A DNA stretch of 50,696 bases from an uncultured Cryomorphaceae bacterium (lineage in GTDB: Bacteria; Bacteroidota; Bacteroidia; Flavobacteriales; Schleiferiaceae), in NCBI GenBank assembly GCA_937129395.1, contig CAKZNE010000144.1, positions 1-50,696 on the forward strand, in the 5' to 3' direction. The first letter of the stretch is position 1. Every line of letters starts with the position of its first letter. The notes under the pieces were generated by a model that worked only from the letters and a program-made list of their open reading frames with translations, was not told the DNA's origin and did not search any database. Both the position numbers and the translations under genes were made by a program. Below, in pieces: positions 34,831 to 44,091 of this stretch.

Positions 34831-34861
34831 TTTACACACAATCCGTTATTGTGATTGTAAA
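34831..34861 (+). promoter_or_regulatory. Dyad-symmetric element in the folE leader
   Basis: TTTACA-CACAAT-ccgtt-ATTGTG-at-TGTAAA is a 12-bp inverted repeat with a 2-base bulge, just downstream of the predicted start site. It could be an operator or an mRNA hairpin. Confidence 0.45.
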
Positions 34862-34884
34862 TATGATTCTTACGACTGAAAAAG

Positions 34885-35598
34885 ATGACCTTGAATACAG
34901 AAAAAATTGAGAGTTTAAATAACTCGAACATACAGGATTTAAGCGACGAAATTGGGGATGATCATGTGGCGAGCAGTGCCGAAACCCCTCTTCGAAAGGA
35001 TGCATTTGAAAAATCTGAAGTAGAAAAAATAGAGATTATCCGTGAGCATTTTGAAAAAATCATGGATACCCTGGGTTTGGATTTAACTGATGATAGTTTA
35101 AAAGGTACGCCCAAGAGAGTGGCCAAAATGTTTGTAAAGGAAATTTTTGGTGGCCTAGATCCAGCGAAATACCCTAGCACTAGCACCTTTGACAATAAAT
35201 ACAAATATGGAGAAATGTTGGTAGAGAAAAACATAGTAGTTTACTCTACCTGCGAACATCATTTTTTACCAATTGTTGGAAGAGCACATGTTGCCTACAT
35301 ATCTAACGGCACCGTAATTGGCCTCAGCAAAATGAATAGAATCGTAGATTATTATTCCAAAAGGCCGCAAGTTCAAGAAAGACTTACAAAACAAATAGTT
35401 CAGGCATTACAAGAAGCTCTTGGAACAGAAGATGTTGCTTGCGTAATTGATGCAAAACATTTATGTGTTAATTCTAGAGGAATCCGAGATATTGATTGCA
35501 GTACAGTAACTGCAGATTTGGGTGGTCAATTTAAAAAAGAAAGTGTAAAACGCGACTTCCTTGATTATATCAATATGAAAACTCAATTCGACGCTTAG
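34885..35598 (+). CDS. folE: GTP cyclohydrolase I
   Basis: The 237-residue enzyme converts GTP to 7,8-dihydroneopterin triphosphate, the first step of folate and pterin synthesis. STCEHHFLPIVGRAHVAYIS and DAKHLCVNSRGI carry the zinc ligands (Cys123, His126, Cys194) and catalytic His residues. KRPQVQERLTKQI and STVTADLGG are also typical of the type IA enzyme. An acidic N-terminal extension of about 40 residues precedes the core. It supplies folate chemistry used by metF/metH but is in a different transcription unit, with a candidate -7 element and a dyad element in its leader. Confidence 0.96.
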   Translation: MTLNTEKIESLNNSNIQDLSDEIGDDHVASSAETPLRKDAFEKSEVEKIEIIREHFEKIMDTLGLDLTDDSLKGTPKRVAKMFVKEIFGGLDPAKYPSTSTFDNKYKYGEMLVEKNIVVYSTCEHHFLPIVGRAHVAYISNGTVIGLSKMNRIVDYYSKRPQVQERLTKQIVQALQEALGTEDVACVIDAKHLCVNSRGIRDIDCSTVTADLGGQFKKESVKRDFLDYINMKTQFDA

Positions 35599-35710
35599 TA
35601 AAACTGAGCTAATATTCTAAGAGCAATTAAAGCAAACTTGAAAATCTCAATAGTTTTTTGAATTATAAACTAAGGATTACAAATTGAGCCAAAATTAAAG
35701 TGATACTCCA

Positions 35711-37195
35711 ATGCCTTCACTCGAAAATAACAAACTTTATATCAACAATTCTCTGAAAAGAGAGAAGGAATTATTTGTACCCCTACATTCACCTAATGTG
35801 GGATTATATGTTTGTGGGCCTACGGTTTACAGCGATGTACACCTGGGAAACTGTAGATCCTTCATCACTTTTGATATGGTGTATCGCTATTTAAGCCACC
35901 TTGGATATAAAGTGCGCTACGTGCGGAATATTACCGATGCTGGGCATTTGGAAAATGATGCAGATGAAGGAGAAGATAAAATTAGCAAAAAGGCAAGGCT
36001 AAATGATTTGGAACCCATGGAAATTGTGCAAACCTACACTTTAGGTTTTCATGATGTTATGGCCAAATTCAACGCCATTCCTCCAAGCATTGAGCCCACA
36101 GCGACAGGACATATTGTAGAACAAATAAACATGATTGAAAAAATCATGGAAGAAGGTTTTGCCTATGAAATTAATGGTTCTGTATATTTTGATGTAGAGA
36201 AATACAATGCCAACCACAATTACGGAGTATTATCCGGAAGAAAAATTGAAGAGTTAATAAGTGGAACTCGTGCCTTGGATGGGCAATCCGAAAAAAGAAG
36301 CCCCCTTGATTTTGCAATTTGGAAAAAAGCCTCTCCGAGCCATATTATGCGCTGGAAAAGTCCATGGAGCAATGGCTTTCCAGGTTGGCACTTGGAATGT
36401 TCAGTAATGAGCACAAAATATTTAGGGGAACAGTTTGATATTCATGGCGGTGGAATGGATTTGAAATTTCCTCACCACGAATGTGAAATTGCCCAAAACA
36501 CTGCTGCCAATGGCAAAGAAGCTGTACAGTATTGGATGCATGGAAACATGCTTACCTTAAATGGAGCAAAAATGAGTAAGGCCACCGGAAATACTCTATT
36601 ACCTGAGGAACTTTTTACGGGCAATACAGACAAACTGACAAAAGGCTTTGCGCCAAGTGTAGTTCGTTTCTTTATGATGCAAGCCCATTACGGCAGCCAA
36701 TTGGATTTTAGCAATGACGCTCTGATTGCTGCCGAAAAAGGATTCAATAGATTAATGGAGGCTTACGAAAAATTAAAAAGTCTCAATGCCGGAGATGGCT
36801 CATCTGATTTTTCAATTAAAGATTGGGAAGGCCGTTGTTACAAGGCCATGAACGATGATTTTAATACTCCAATATTAATTTCCCACCTTTTTGAAGCTGC
36901 AAAATTTATCAATAGTTGCGCGGATCAAAATTCCCGTTTAAAGGAAGAGGATTTAGCTTCTTTCAAATTGATTTTGAAGGCATTTATCTTTGATGTTTTA
37001 GGTCTTGAAGAAATTAATAAAAGTGAAGGTGGAAACAAATTAGATGAAGTTGTAAAAATGCTAATTGGAATGAGAGCGCAAGCTAGAGCGGATAAAAATT
37101 GGGCTTTATCCGATCAAATAAGAGATCAACTTTCTAATTTGGGAATTTTATTGAAAGATGGAAAAGACGGAACTGATTATAGCATTGATTCATAA
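35711..37195 (+). CDS. cysS: Cysteinyl-tRNA synthetase
   Basis: This 494-residue class I synthetase attaches Cys to tRNA-Cys. [20 protein letters not shown] contains the first zinc-ligand Cys and the HIGH equivalent (HLGN, residues 44-47). [10 protein letters not shown] and [10 protein letters not shown] give the other zinc ligands, and KMSKATGN is the KMSKS loop (from residue 287). The length matches the family. The stop overlaps the yidD start by one base (TAATG), so the pair is translationally coupled. A 112-base gap separates it from folE, with no clear promoter. Confidence 0.97.
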   Translation: MPSLENNKLYINNSLKREKELFVPLHSPNVGLYVCGPTVYSDVHLGNCRSFITFDMVYRYLSHLGYKVRYVRNITDAGHLENDADEGEDKISKKARLNDLEPMEIVQTYTLGFHDVMAKFNAIPPSIEPTATGHIVEQINMIEKIMEEGFAYEINGSVYFDVEKYNANHNYGVLSGRKIEELISGTRALDGQSEKRSPLDFAIWKKASPSHIMRWKSPWSNGFPGWHLECSVMSTKYLGEQFDIHGGGMDLKFPHHECEIAQNTAANGKEAVQYWMHGNMLTLNGAKMSKATGNTLLPEELFTGNTDKLTKGFAPSVVRFFMMQAHYGSQLDFSNDALIAAEKGFNRLMEAYEKLKSLNAGDGSSDFSIKDWEGRCYKAMNDDFNTPILISHLFEAAKFINSCADQNSRLKEEDLASFKLILKAFIFDVLGLEEINKSEGGNKLDEVVKMLIGMRAQARADKNWALSDQIRDQLSNLGILLKDGKDGTDYSIDS

Positions 37196-37446
37196 TGTTT
37201 GGGGCAATATCAAAAGCATTTAAATTTTTATTTATCGGAATGGTAAAGCTGTACCAAATTACACTTTCCCCACTCCTACCCATGAATTGCCGCCACTCGC
37301 CAACTTGCTCACAATACACAATAGAAGCCATACAAATTTGGGGACCCTTTAAAGGTATTTGGCTAGGAATGAAAAGACTTTCCAAATGCCATCCATGGGG
37401 AAGCCATGGAATCGATCCTGTCCCCACCAAATCTCAAACTAAATAA
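37195..37446 (+). CDS. yidD: Membrane protein insertion efficiency factor YidD
   Basis: The 83-residue protein has an N-terminal amphipathic/hydrophobic segment (LFIGMVKLYQITLSPLL) and the invariant CRHSPTCSQYTIEAIQIWGP and LGMKRLSKCHPWG segments of the YidD (DUF37) family. It associates with the inner membrane near the YidC insertase and helps insertion. Unlike the classic rpmH-rnpA-yidD-yidC order, here it follows cysS, sharing one base. A lipoprotein gene follows after 3 bases. Confidence 0.95.
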   Translation: MFGAISKAFKFLFIGMVKLYQITLSPLLPMNCRHSPTCSQYTIEAIQIWGPFKGIWLGMKRLSKCHPWGSHGIDPVPTKSQTK

Positions 37447-37449
37447 ATA

Positions 37450-38562
37450 ATGAAATTAACAAAGTCCATTTTTGCAATTGCCACTATTGGTTTCCTTGCT
37501 TCTTGCCAAGAAAATCCAGATTCCGAAACTACAGATCCAAAGGATCAAGAAACGGTGGAAGTAAAAGAACCTTTATTATATGAAGGCGAAAAACATTTAA
37601 AAAATATTCGTCAGCTTACCGATGGGGGTGACAATGCGGAGGCTTATTTCAGTTTTAATGATGATCATTTGGTTTTTCAATCCAATGCCGAGAAATGGGG
37701 ATTAAGTTGTGACCAAATTTTTTACTTTAACATTGATGGTGATGATTTAATGGAGAACAAACCAGAAATGGTAAGCACAGGGAAAGGCAGAACTACTTGT
37801 AGTTACTTTTTACCGAATGATGATATGATTGTTTATGCAAGTACGCATTTAGCAGATGACAATTGCCCACCTGAGCCTAGTAAATCTGAAGGTTATGTTT
37901 GGCCATTGTATTCTAGTTTTGACATATTCACCGCAGACCTTGATGGAAATATAGTTGACCAACTAACCAATTTTGATGGTTATGATGCAGAAGCAACAGT
38001 TTCTCCAAAAGGCGATAAAATTGTTTATACCTCAACAAAATCCGGAGACATAGAATTATGGACCATGGATATTGATGGCAGCAATAAAAAAATGGTTACC
38101 GATGAATTAGGCTATGATGGTGGAGCATTCTTTTCCCCTGATGGTAGCAAATTAATTTTTAGAGCTTCTAGACCAAAAACCGAAGAGGAGATAAAAAAAT
38201 ACAAGGATTTACTAGCTAAAGATTTGGTAATGCCAGCAAATATGGAATTGTTTGTTTGCAATGTTGACGGAAGTGAAATGACCCAAATCACTAAACTAGG
38301 AAATGCCAATTGGGCCCCATTTTTCCATCCAAATGGTGAGAAAGTAATTTTCTCCTCCAATCACCAATCGGATAGAGGTTTCCCTTTTAACCTTTTTATG
38401 ATAAATATTGATGGAACAGGATTGGAACAAATCACTTTCGATTCTGCTTTTGATTCCTTTCCAATGTTCAGCAGAGATGGTAAAAAACTTGTGTTTTCTT
38501 CCAACAGAAACAATGGAGAAACAAGAAATACCAACTTATTTATTGCAGACTGGGTAGATTAA
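37450..38562 (+). CDS. TolB-like WD40/PD40 beta-propeller lipoprotein
   Basis: The protein has 370 residues with lipobox Cys in FLASC. The mature domain has repeated PD40 blades: FSFNDDHLVFQS, VSPKGDKIVYTSTKSGDIELWTMDIDG, FSPDGSKLIFRAS, FHPNGEKVIFSSNHQ and FSRDGKKLVFSSNRN. This is the TolB-type propeller pattern. TolB proper is periplasmic and part of the Tol-Pal system, but this protein has a lipid anchor and no TolB N-terminal domain, so a different binding role is likely. It is the third gene of the cysS-yidD operon. Its stop is 3 bases from the convergent methyltransferase stop, with no terminator visible between. Confidence 0.88.
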   Translation: MKLTKSIFAIATIGFLASCQENPDSETTDPKDQETVEVKEPLLYEGEKHLKNIRQLTDGGDNAEAYFSFNDDHLVFQSNAEKWGLSCDQIFYFNIDGDDLMENKPEMVSTGKGRTTCSYFLPNDDMIVYASTHLADDNCPPEPSKSEGYVWPLYSSFDIFTADLDGNIVDQLTNFDGYDAEATVSPKGDKIVYTSTKSGDIELWTMDIDGSNKKMVTDELGYDGGAFFSPDGSKLIFRASRPKTEEEIKKYKDLLAKDLVMPANMELFVCNVDGSEMTQITKLGNANWAPFFHPNGEKVIFSSNHQSDRGFPFNLFMINIDGTGLEQITFDSAFDSFPMFSRDGKKLVFSSNRNNGETRNTNLFIADWVD

Positions 38563-38565
38563 TAT

Positions 38566-39336
38566 CTACTTGGAACAGACATACAATATTTCGCCTTTTT
38601 GCAAGGCAAAACGTTCAGTTAATTCTTTTCCAATTTTTTTCTGAAGATTTACCTCATCAACCTTGAACCCAGACTCTTTTAAACGGTCTGGGTAATCAAG
38701 GCCATGTGCTCTTACATGATCGTATTGCCCAAAGCGCTTAATCCTTTCTTCTGGATCGGTAATGCTTGAGTCTTCATCTGTGATTTCCAAATTCCTATTT
38801 AATGGAACCTGCATAATAGCCAAACCACCTGGTTTTAGCACTCTGCAAAGTTCACGCATACATTGTTTGTCGTCATTTACATGCTCCAAAACATGATTGC
38901 AAAAAACAGCATCAAAGGTATTGTCTTCGTATTGGATATTATGGATGTCCATTTTCACATCGGCAATAGGAGAATCCAAATCTGCGGTTAAATAATCCAG
39001 GTTTTTCATTTTCCTAAATCTACCATAGAAACACTGTTCCGGAGCAATATGCAAAACCTTCCTTTCTTTGGTAAAGAAATCCGACTCATCTCTTAAATAA
39101 AGCCACATTAATCGGTGTCTTTCTAGGGATAAGGTGGAAGGAGCTAAGGCATTTTCCCTTTGCATTCCTTTATAACCGTAAGGCAAAAGCTTTTTGTATT
39201 TTTTACCATCGATAGGATCCTCAAATTTATCCCCTTTATAAAGTAAAGATAAAATGGGTCGAACCACATAGCTCAAACGAATCATTAATGGCCTTGGAAT
39301 GGTATTTAAGGCAAATCGGAATATGGACTTTATCAT
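38566..39336 (-). CDS. Class I SAM-dependent methyltransferase
   Basis: The 256-residue protein has a methyltransferase core: KVLHIAPEQCFYGRFR (motif I region), DYLTADLDSP, DIHNIQYEDNTFDAVFCNHVLEHVNDD (motifs II/III, methyltransferase-11 type) and CRVLKPGGLAIMQVPL. The acceptor is unknown. An N-terminal extension (~70 residues) with basic and hydrophobic residues could help membrane association. Start and stop overlap by one base with map upstream, making it the last gene of the gpmI-HAD-map-methyltransferase operon. Confidence 0.9.
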   Translation of the reverse strand: MIKSIFRFALNTIPRPLMIRLSYVVRPILSLLYKGDKFEDPIDGKKYKKLLPYGYKGMQRENALAPSTLSLERHRLMWLYLRDESDFFTKERKVLHIAPEQCFYGRFRKMKNLDYLTADLDSPIADVKMDIHNIQYEDNTFDAVFCNHVLEHVNDDKQCMRELCRVLKPGGLAIMQVPLNRNLEITDEDSSITDPEERIKRFGQYDHVRAHGLDYPDRLKESGFKVDEVNLQKKIGKELTERFALQKGEILYVCSK

Positions 39337-40121
39337 TATTTTTCTTCTTTTATACCCAGAGCTTCATACACATAATCAAAAGTGGAAAGGATTTCTGGTT
39401 TTCCTTTTACAATGGCCACATCATGTTCAAAATGAGCGGCGGCTTTATTATCAACGGTGTTGATGGTCCAGCCATCATCGAGTTGTCTTACTCTATAAGT
39501 TCCTTGTGTAATCATGGGTTCAATAGCCAAAACAAGTCCTTCTTTTAAAACTTTTCCCTTGCCTTTTCTTCCAAAGTTTGGAACCTGTGGATCTTCATGT
39601 AAACTTTTTCCTAAACCATGACCAACAAGCTCTCTAACTACACCAAAACCATTTTTTTCAGCATGATTCTGAATGGCAAAGCTAAGATCTCCCAATCGGT
39701 TTCCAGCATGCATTTGCTCTATACCTTTATAAAGACACTCTTTGGTCACTTTTAGTAATTTCTTTATTTCTGGATCAACATTACCCACTTCAAAAGTATA
39801 GGCATGGTCGCCATAATAGCCGTTTAAAATAGAACCACAATCAATACTAACCACATCACCATCTTCAAAAGGCCTTTCGTTTGGCAAACCATGAACTACT
39901 GTTTGGTTTACGGAAATTAATAGGGTGCTAGGACAATCATATAGGCCTAAAAATCCAGGAATTGCTCCTTGATCACGTATATACTCTTCTGCAAGCTTAT
40001 CTAATTTGTTTGGGATAGCTCCAATTTTAACTTCCTTGGCTAAAATTCCTAATGTGCGACTTACCACCAGGGCAGCTTCACGCATTAATTCTATCTCTTC
40101 GGGGGATTTGTATTTTATCAT
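39336..40121 (-). CDS. map: Type I methionine aminopeptidase
   Basis: This 261-residue metalloenzyme removes the initiator Met from nascent proteins. Metal ligands are in VVSIDCGSILNGYYGDHAYTF (two Asp), GHGLGKSLHEDP (His), LAIEPMIT (Glu) and HFEHDVAI (Glu). Length and motifs match bacterial MetAP type I. It is tightly packed in the operon, sharing one base with the HAD gene upstream and one with the methyltransferase downstream. It is not beside secY/infA, the other common place for map. Confidence 0.97.
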   Translation of the reverse strand: MIKYKSPEEIELMREAALVVSRTLGILAKEVKIGAIPNKLDKLAEEYIRDQGAIPGFLGLYDCPSTLLISVNQTVVHGLPNERPFEDGDVVSIDCGSILNGYYGDHAYTFEVGNVDPEIKKLLKVTKECLYKGIEQMHAGNRLGDLSFAIQNHAEKNGFGVVRELVGHGLGKSLHEDPQVPNFGRKGKGKVLKEGLVLAIEPMITQGTYRVRQLDDGWTINTVDNKAAAHFEHDVAIVKGKPEILSTFDYVYEALGIKEEK

Positions 40122-40543
40122 TAGAATTTGAAAAAACCTTTTTTCTTTCTTTTGTTTGATTTTGGATAATCTTCATTTGAAGGAGTATTTCCGCTTATCT
40201 TTTGATAAACTTCTCCCCAACCTATAAAGCCACCAACATTTCTGTCGTCAACAAAAATATCGGCATTAATTTTTCTGCTTTGTGTTTTCAGATCATACTC
40301 TTCGCCAGAAAAACTGCTGTTAACGGCATAAAACTCAATTCCATTGTCCGCGCAAAAATCAACCGCTTCTCTTAGTCTGGAACCATGTCTATAGGTCCAT
40401 AAAACCAAACGGTGGCCATCGGATTCCAATCTTTTTAAAGTTTCAAATGCGAAAATCATTGGTTTCCCAATTTTCGGGTATTTATCTTCTACTACTGTTC
40501 CATCAAAATCAATGGCAATTATTTTAGAATTTTCTCCAATCAT
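40121..40543 (-). CDS. HAD-like hydrolase (BT0820-type)
   Basis: The 140-residue protein starts with the HAD motif I IAIDFDGTVVED (Asp12, Asp14), followed by RLVLWTYRHGSRLREAVDFC (motif II Thr region) and a terminal acidic motif INADIFVDDRNVGG. It lacks a large cap domain. This form is found in Bacteroidota (BT0820-like) and likely acts on a small phosphorylated compound that is not yet identified. It overlaps gpmI by 4 bases and map by 1, so all are on one message. Confidence 0.88.
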   Translation of the reverse strand: MIGENSKIIAIDFDGTVVEDKYPKIGKPMIFAFETLKRLESDGHRLVLWTYRHGSRLREAVDFCADNGIEFYAVNSSFSGEEYDLKTQSRKINADIFVDDRNVGGFIGWGEVYQKISGNTPSNEDYPKSNKRKKKGFFKF

Positions 40544-42066
40544 TGTGTTATCAGTATTGAATTACGGGTCATTTCTGCTGGTTTTGGTATTTCCATCAAT
40601 TCCAAAATTGTAGGTGCAATATCACCCAAAACTCCATCTTTTATAGAATATCCCAAATTATTGCCAACTAAAAAACAAGGCACGGGCTGGGTGGTATGGG
40701 CCGTGTTCGGACTACCATCTGGGTTAAGCATACAATCAGAATTTCCATGATCTGCTATAATAATAAAAACATAGTCATTTTTCAAACCTGCATTTACCAC
40801 ATCCCTAGTGCATTCATCTACAACTTCACAAGCTTTAATAGCCGCCTTCATATCACCCGTATGTCCTACCATATCTGGGTTTGCGAAATTCAAGCAAATA
40901 TAATCCACTTCTCCTTTTGCTAGTTCTGGAATTATAGCATCCCTAATATCGTAGGCGCTCATTTCAGGTTTTAAATCATAAGTAGCCACTTTTGGAGAGG
41001 GACACATTAATCGTTTTTCGCCTTCAAATTCCAATTCCCTTCCTCCTGAAAAGAAAAAAGTTACATGGGGGTACTTCTCCGTTTCAGCAATCCTTATTTG
41101 GCTTCTATGGTTTTCACTTATCACCTGACCTAAGGTTTGGCTTAAATTATCCTTTTCATAAACCACATGAACATTTTTGAAACTCTCATCGTAATTGGTT
41201 AGGGTAACATAATGTAAATCCAGTTTATGCATGTTTTGCTCATGGAAATCTTTCTGGGATAAAGCCATGGAAATTTGGCGTCCTCTATCCGTTCTAAAAT
41301 TGAAACTAATAACGATATCTCCTTCTTCAATTTTGGCAACTGGCTCCCCCTTTTCCGTAATCACAGATGGTAAGACAAATTCGTCGGTTTGACCAGCATT
41401 ATAAGAACTTTCTAATGCCTCCTTAGCTGAATTAAATTTTTCACCTTCTCCATTTACCAATAAATCGTAGGCCAACTTTATTCTTTCCCATCTTTTATCT
41501 CTATCCATTGCGTAATAGCGCCCGATAATGGATGCTATTTTGGTTGGGCTATTTTTAATATGATCCTCTAAATCCGCCATATATCCCAGGCCACCTTTAG
41601 GGTCGGTATCCCTACCATCCGTAAAAACGTGAACTGCAATTTTATTCAAGCCAAAATCTTCCGCAGCCGTGATTAAGCCTTTTAAATGATCAATATGAGA
41701 ATGTACACCTCCATCGGACAATAGTCCCATAAAATGTACCTTTTTATTATTTTGTTTGGCTTTTGTAAATGCTTCAATCAGGGTTGGTTCTAATCCAATC
41801 TCCTTATTTTCTACGGCCAAATTTATTTTTACAAGATCTTGATAAACAATCCTTCCTGCACCTAAATTCATATGCCCTACCTCGCTGTTTCCCATTTGTC
41901 CCTCAGGCAAACCAACAGCCAATCCCGATGCCTCCAATTGTGCATTTGGATATTCGTGGTATAAAGAATCAATAAAGGGAGTATTTGCCTTATCGATGGC
42001 AGATACATTTTTATCCTTTGCTATTCCCCATCCGTCAAGAATAAGTAGTGCGACTTTTTTAGGCAT
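40540..42066 (-). CDS. gpmI: 2,3-bisphosphoglycerate-independent phosphoglycerate mutase
   Basis: This 508-residue, Mn-dependent enzyme interconverts 3- and 2-phosphoglycerate. The track start at 42093 is replaced by the ATG at 42066, giving MPKKVALLILDGWG, the conserved N-terminus. MGNSEVGHMNLGAG holds the phosphoryl-accepting Ser61. Further motifs are HVFTDGRDTDP, GRYYAMDRDKRW, NFANPDMVGHTGD and ADHGNSD with metal-binding Asp/His. It heads the operon gpmI-HAD-map-methyltransferase. No clear promoter could be fixed; the best -7 (GATCTTTG on the minus strand) has one mismatch. Confidence 0.97.
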   Translation of the reverse strand: MPKKVALLILDGWGIAKDKNVSAIDKANTPFIDSLYHEYPNAQLEASGLAVGLPEGQMGNSEVGHMNLGAGRIVYQDLVKINLAVENKEIGLEPTLIEAFTKAKQNNKKVHFMGLLSDGGVHSHIDHLKGLITAAEDFGLNKIAVHVFTDGRDTDPKGGLGYMADLEDHIKNSPTKIASIIGRYYAMDRDKRWERIKLAYDLLVNGEGEKFNSAKEALESSYNAGQTDEFVLPSVITEKGEPVAKIEEGDIVISFNFRTDRGRQISMALSQKDFHEQNMHKLDLHYVTLTNYDESFKNVHVVYEKDNLSQTLGQVISENHRSQIRIAETEKYPHVTFFFSGGRELEFEGEKRLMCPSPKVATYDLKPEMSAYDIRDAIIPELAKGEVDYICLNFANPDMVGHTGDMKAAIKACEVVDECTRDVVNAGLKNDYVFIIIADHGNSDCMLNPDGSPNTAHTTQPVPCFLVGNNLGYSIKDGVLGDIAPTILELMEIPKPAEMTRNSILITQ

Positions 42067-42193
42067 TTTCAGCTTTTTGAAATAAGGGTGCAAAGATCAT
42101 AAAATGATCTGGTTTATCTAAATAGGAAAATCGGAATTTTTGATATTGAATCATTTCAATTCCAAATAGTTGGACGAATACTAGCAAAAAATA

Positions 42194-42222
42194 AAAAAGG
42201 CCCTAATATTTAGAGCCTTTTT
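42194..42222 (-). terminator. Terminator after elbB
   Basis: On the minus strand AAAAAGGC-t-CTAA pairs with TTAG-g-GCCTTTTT, followed by ATTTTTTG. It closes the five-gene operon ending in elbB; the plus-strand version also carries a short T run. Confidence 0.82.
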
Positions 42223-42238
42223 ACAAATTATTAAAAAA

Positions 42239-42916
42239 CTAAAATTCATTTAATGCCTGTACAGCTTGACTAATATTTTGTCTTACTTCAAGGATATCCG
42301 CTTCCATCATATAACAGGGAGCACAAATAATTTTGTTGGTCTTGTCGATGGAAATTTCACGGACTGTTTTCATTTCCGCATTAACTCCTATAGATCTCAT
42401 ACCTGAACTTATAGCTTCAATTTCATAAGGAGATTTTTCGGAGGTAGTTCCAATGCTCAAGCTGGTTTTTAATCCAGATTTTTCAAAGGCTTTCGCCAAA
42501 GTTGTAGGACTCATGCAAAGTGCTACAATAGGTTTTCCTGCTTTTTGAAATCCAACTAAAAAACTTTCTAAACTAGAATTAATCGTGGCATTAGGTCCAT
42601 CAAAAGCCCATGTAGTAAAATTTTTGGCTGTACCAAATCCGCCGGGCATCATAAGGGCGTCAAAATCATTAATCTTTACATCCTTTAAATCCATTATATC
42701 ACCACGGGCAATGCGAGCAGATTCCACTAAAACATTTCTACTTTCTTGCATTTCTTCACCATTGAGGTGATTCAAAACGTGATACTGGTCCAGATTTGGA
42801 GCCATGCATTGATACGAATGACCTTCTTCTTTTATCGCTAAAAGACTTAAAACCGCCTCTTGAATTTCTGTTCCATCATAAACTCCACTGCCATGAAGTA
42901 AAACTGCAATTTTCAT
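42239..42916 (-). CDS. elbB: ElbB-like glyoxalase (DJ-1/PfpI superfamily)
   Basis: The 225-residue protein matches ElbB: VLLHGSGVYDGTEIQEAVLSLLAI, APNLDQYHVLNHLNGE, ESRNVLVESARIARGD, LMMPGGFGTAKNF, and KPIVALCMSPTTLAKAF with the nucleophile Cys. E. coli ElbB has weak glyoxalase activity and was named for enhancing lycopene production. The usual GCGVYDG motif here reads GSGVYDG, so the first Cys is replaced, while the elbow Cys is kept. It is the last gene of the operon, 9 bases after the thioredoxin-like gene. Confidence 0.92.
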   Translation of the reverse strand: MKIAVLLHGSGVYDGTEIQEAVLSLLAIKEEGHSYQCMAPNLDQYHVLNHLNGEEMQESRNVLVESARIARGDIMDLKDVKINDFDALMMPGGFGTAKNFTTWAFDGPNATINSSLESFLVGFQKAGKPIVALCMSPTTLAKAFEKSGLKTSLSIGTTSEKSPYEIEAISSGMRSIGVNAEMKTVREISIDKTNKIICAPCYMMEADILEVRQNISQAVQALNEF

Positions 42917-42925
42917 TTTTCGGAA

Positions 42926-44089
42926 TTAATTTAGTTTGTCCAATAATTGCTCAGTTGCCTTCATATTCATCTCCTTTTCCTTTCCTTTTCGCAAAGCAAC
43001 CATAGCCGATTTCCTGGCTTTATCCATTTGCTTTGTTTTAAAATATAAATGAGCAAGCGTATCTATATAGTAAGGATTATCATCAATATCAACTGCAGTT
43101 TCCATTGCTTTAATTGCCTTTTTCAAAAGCTTTTGATCGTCTGATTTTTCATAGATGGTCCAACATATTGAATTCATAGTTCCTGGATTAGCTTGGCCGT
43201 CATCTGAAATTTTATAGGCGAAATCTATCAATTCAGACCATCTCTTGGATTTAAAATAAAAACCAAAAAGGCTATTATTCCTCATGTCTTTATCCTTAAT
43301 ACCCATTTCGTCCATCAAGGATTTTAAAACTTTATCACCATCTGCAAGATCCAATTTAACTAAAGAATCTGCTTTTAATCCGACTAATTTTTCCATTACT
43401 CCCTCAATTTCAGACTCAGGGTATAATTTTTCCAGCCTGCTTTTATTTTTTAAAACCCAATTCAATTTATTATGCTTGTAACGCGCCAAAACTGAAATCA
43501 CACCCCAATTCACCTCATTAAATAGTTCCTCCTGTTCTTGAGATTCTAGGTATTCATTTATCATTTCCACCTTGGGTCTGCTGCGTTTCCATTTATCTGA
43601 AGTATAGGAATTTTTGAAAAAATCCGGATAATCCAAATCCATATTGGAAGCTTGGATATTGCTAAAAGGCTTTAGTTTATTAGACGCCACCTCCTTGCAC
43701 CATTTTAAATAACCTTCCTTTTTTGGGAATCCTATTTGTTTGGTCAATAAAAGTCCATCCGAACTTAAAAACAAAGTACTTGGGTAAGCATTAACCCTAA
43801 ATTTCATGGCCACGGCAGGACCTTCCCCTTTTTCCATATCCAATTTATAGGCGATAAAGTTTTTATTAATGTAAGCCGAAGCTTTCTCATCCTGAAAAAC
43901 CTCTTTATCCAACATTTTACAAGGCCCACACCAATCTGTAAAGGCATCTATTAATATTGGTTTTTTTAATTCTTTTGCCTTTGCCAATAGAGATGCAAAA
44001 TCCCCTTTATGGAAATCTACCTCAGCTTGAAGCTTTTGGCTCGAAATCAGAAAAACAAGGCATAGCCCGATTGATTTTAAAATATTCAT
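42926..44089 (-). CDS. Secreted thioredoxin-fold protein with C-terminal helical repeats
   Basis: The protein has 387 residues. A signal peptide (MNILKSIGLCLVFLISSQKLQA) is followed by a thioredoxin domain with WCGPCK (residues 53-58) and the cis-Pro segment VNAYPSTLFLSSDG. The remaining ~240 residues are helical; the end resembles tetratricopeptide repeats (TAVDIDDNPYYIDTLAHLYFKTKQMDKARKSAMVAL). It probably reduces or isomerises disulfides in the periplasm, perhaps with partners docked on the repeats. It is the fourth gene of the operon, 2 bases after alkD. Confidence 0.9.
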   Translation of the reverse strand: MNILKSIGLCLVFLISSQKLQAEVDFHKGDFASLLAKAKELKKPILIDAFTDWCGPCKMLDKEVFQDEKASAYINKNFIAYKLDMEKGEGPAVAMKFRVNAYPSTLFLSSDGLLLTKQIGFPKKEGYLKWCKEVASNKLKPFSNIQASNMDLDYPDFFKNSYTSDKWKRSRPKVEMINEYLESQEQEELFNEVNWGVISVLARYKHNKLNWVLKNKSRLEKLYPESEIEGVMEKLVGLKADSLVKLDLADGDKVLKSLMDEMGIKDKDMRNNSLFGFYFKSKRWSELIDFAYKISDDGQANPGTMNSICWTIYEKSDDQKLLKKAIKAMETAVDIDDNPYYIDTLAHLYFKTKQMDKARKSAMVALRKGKEKEMNMKATEQLLDKLN

Positions 44090-44091
44090 TC

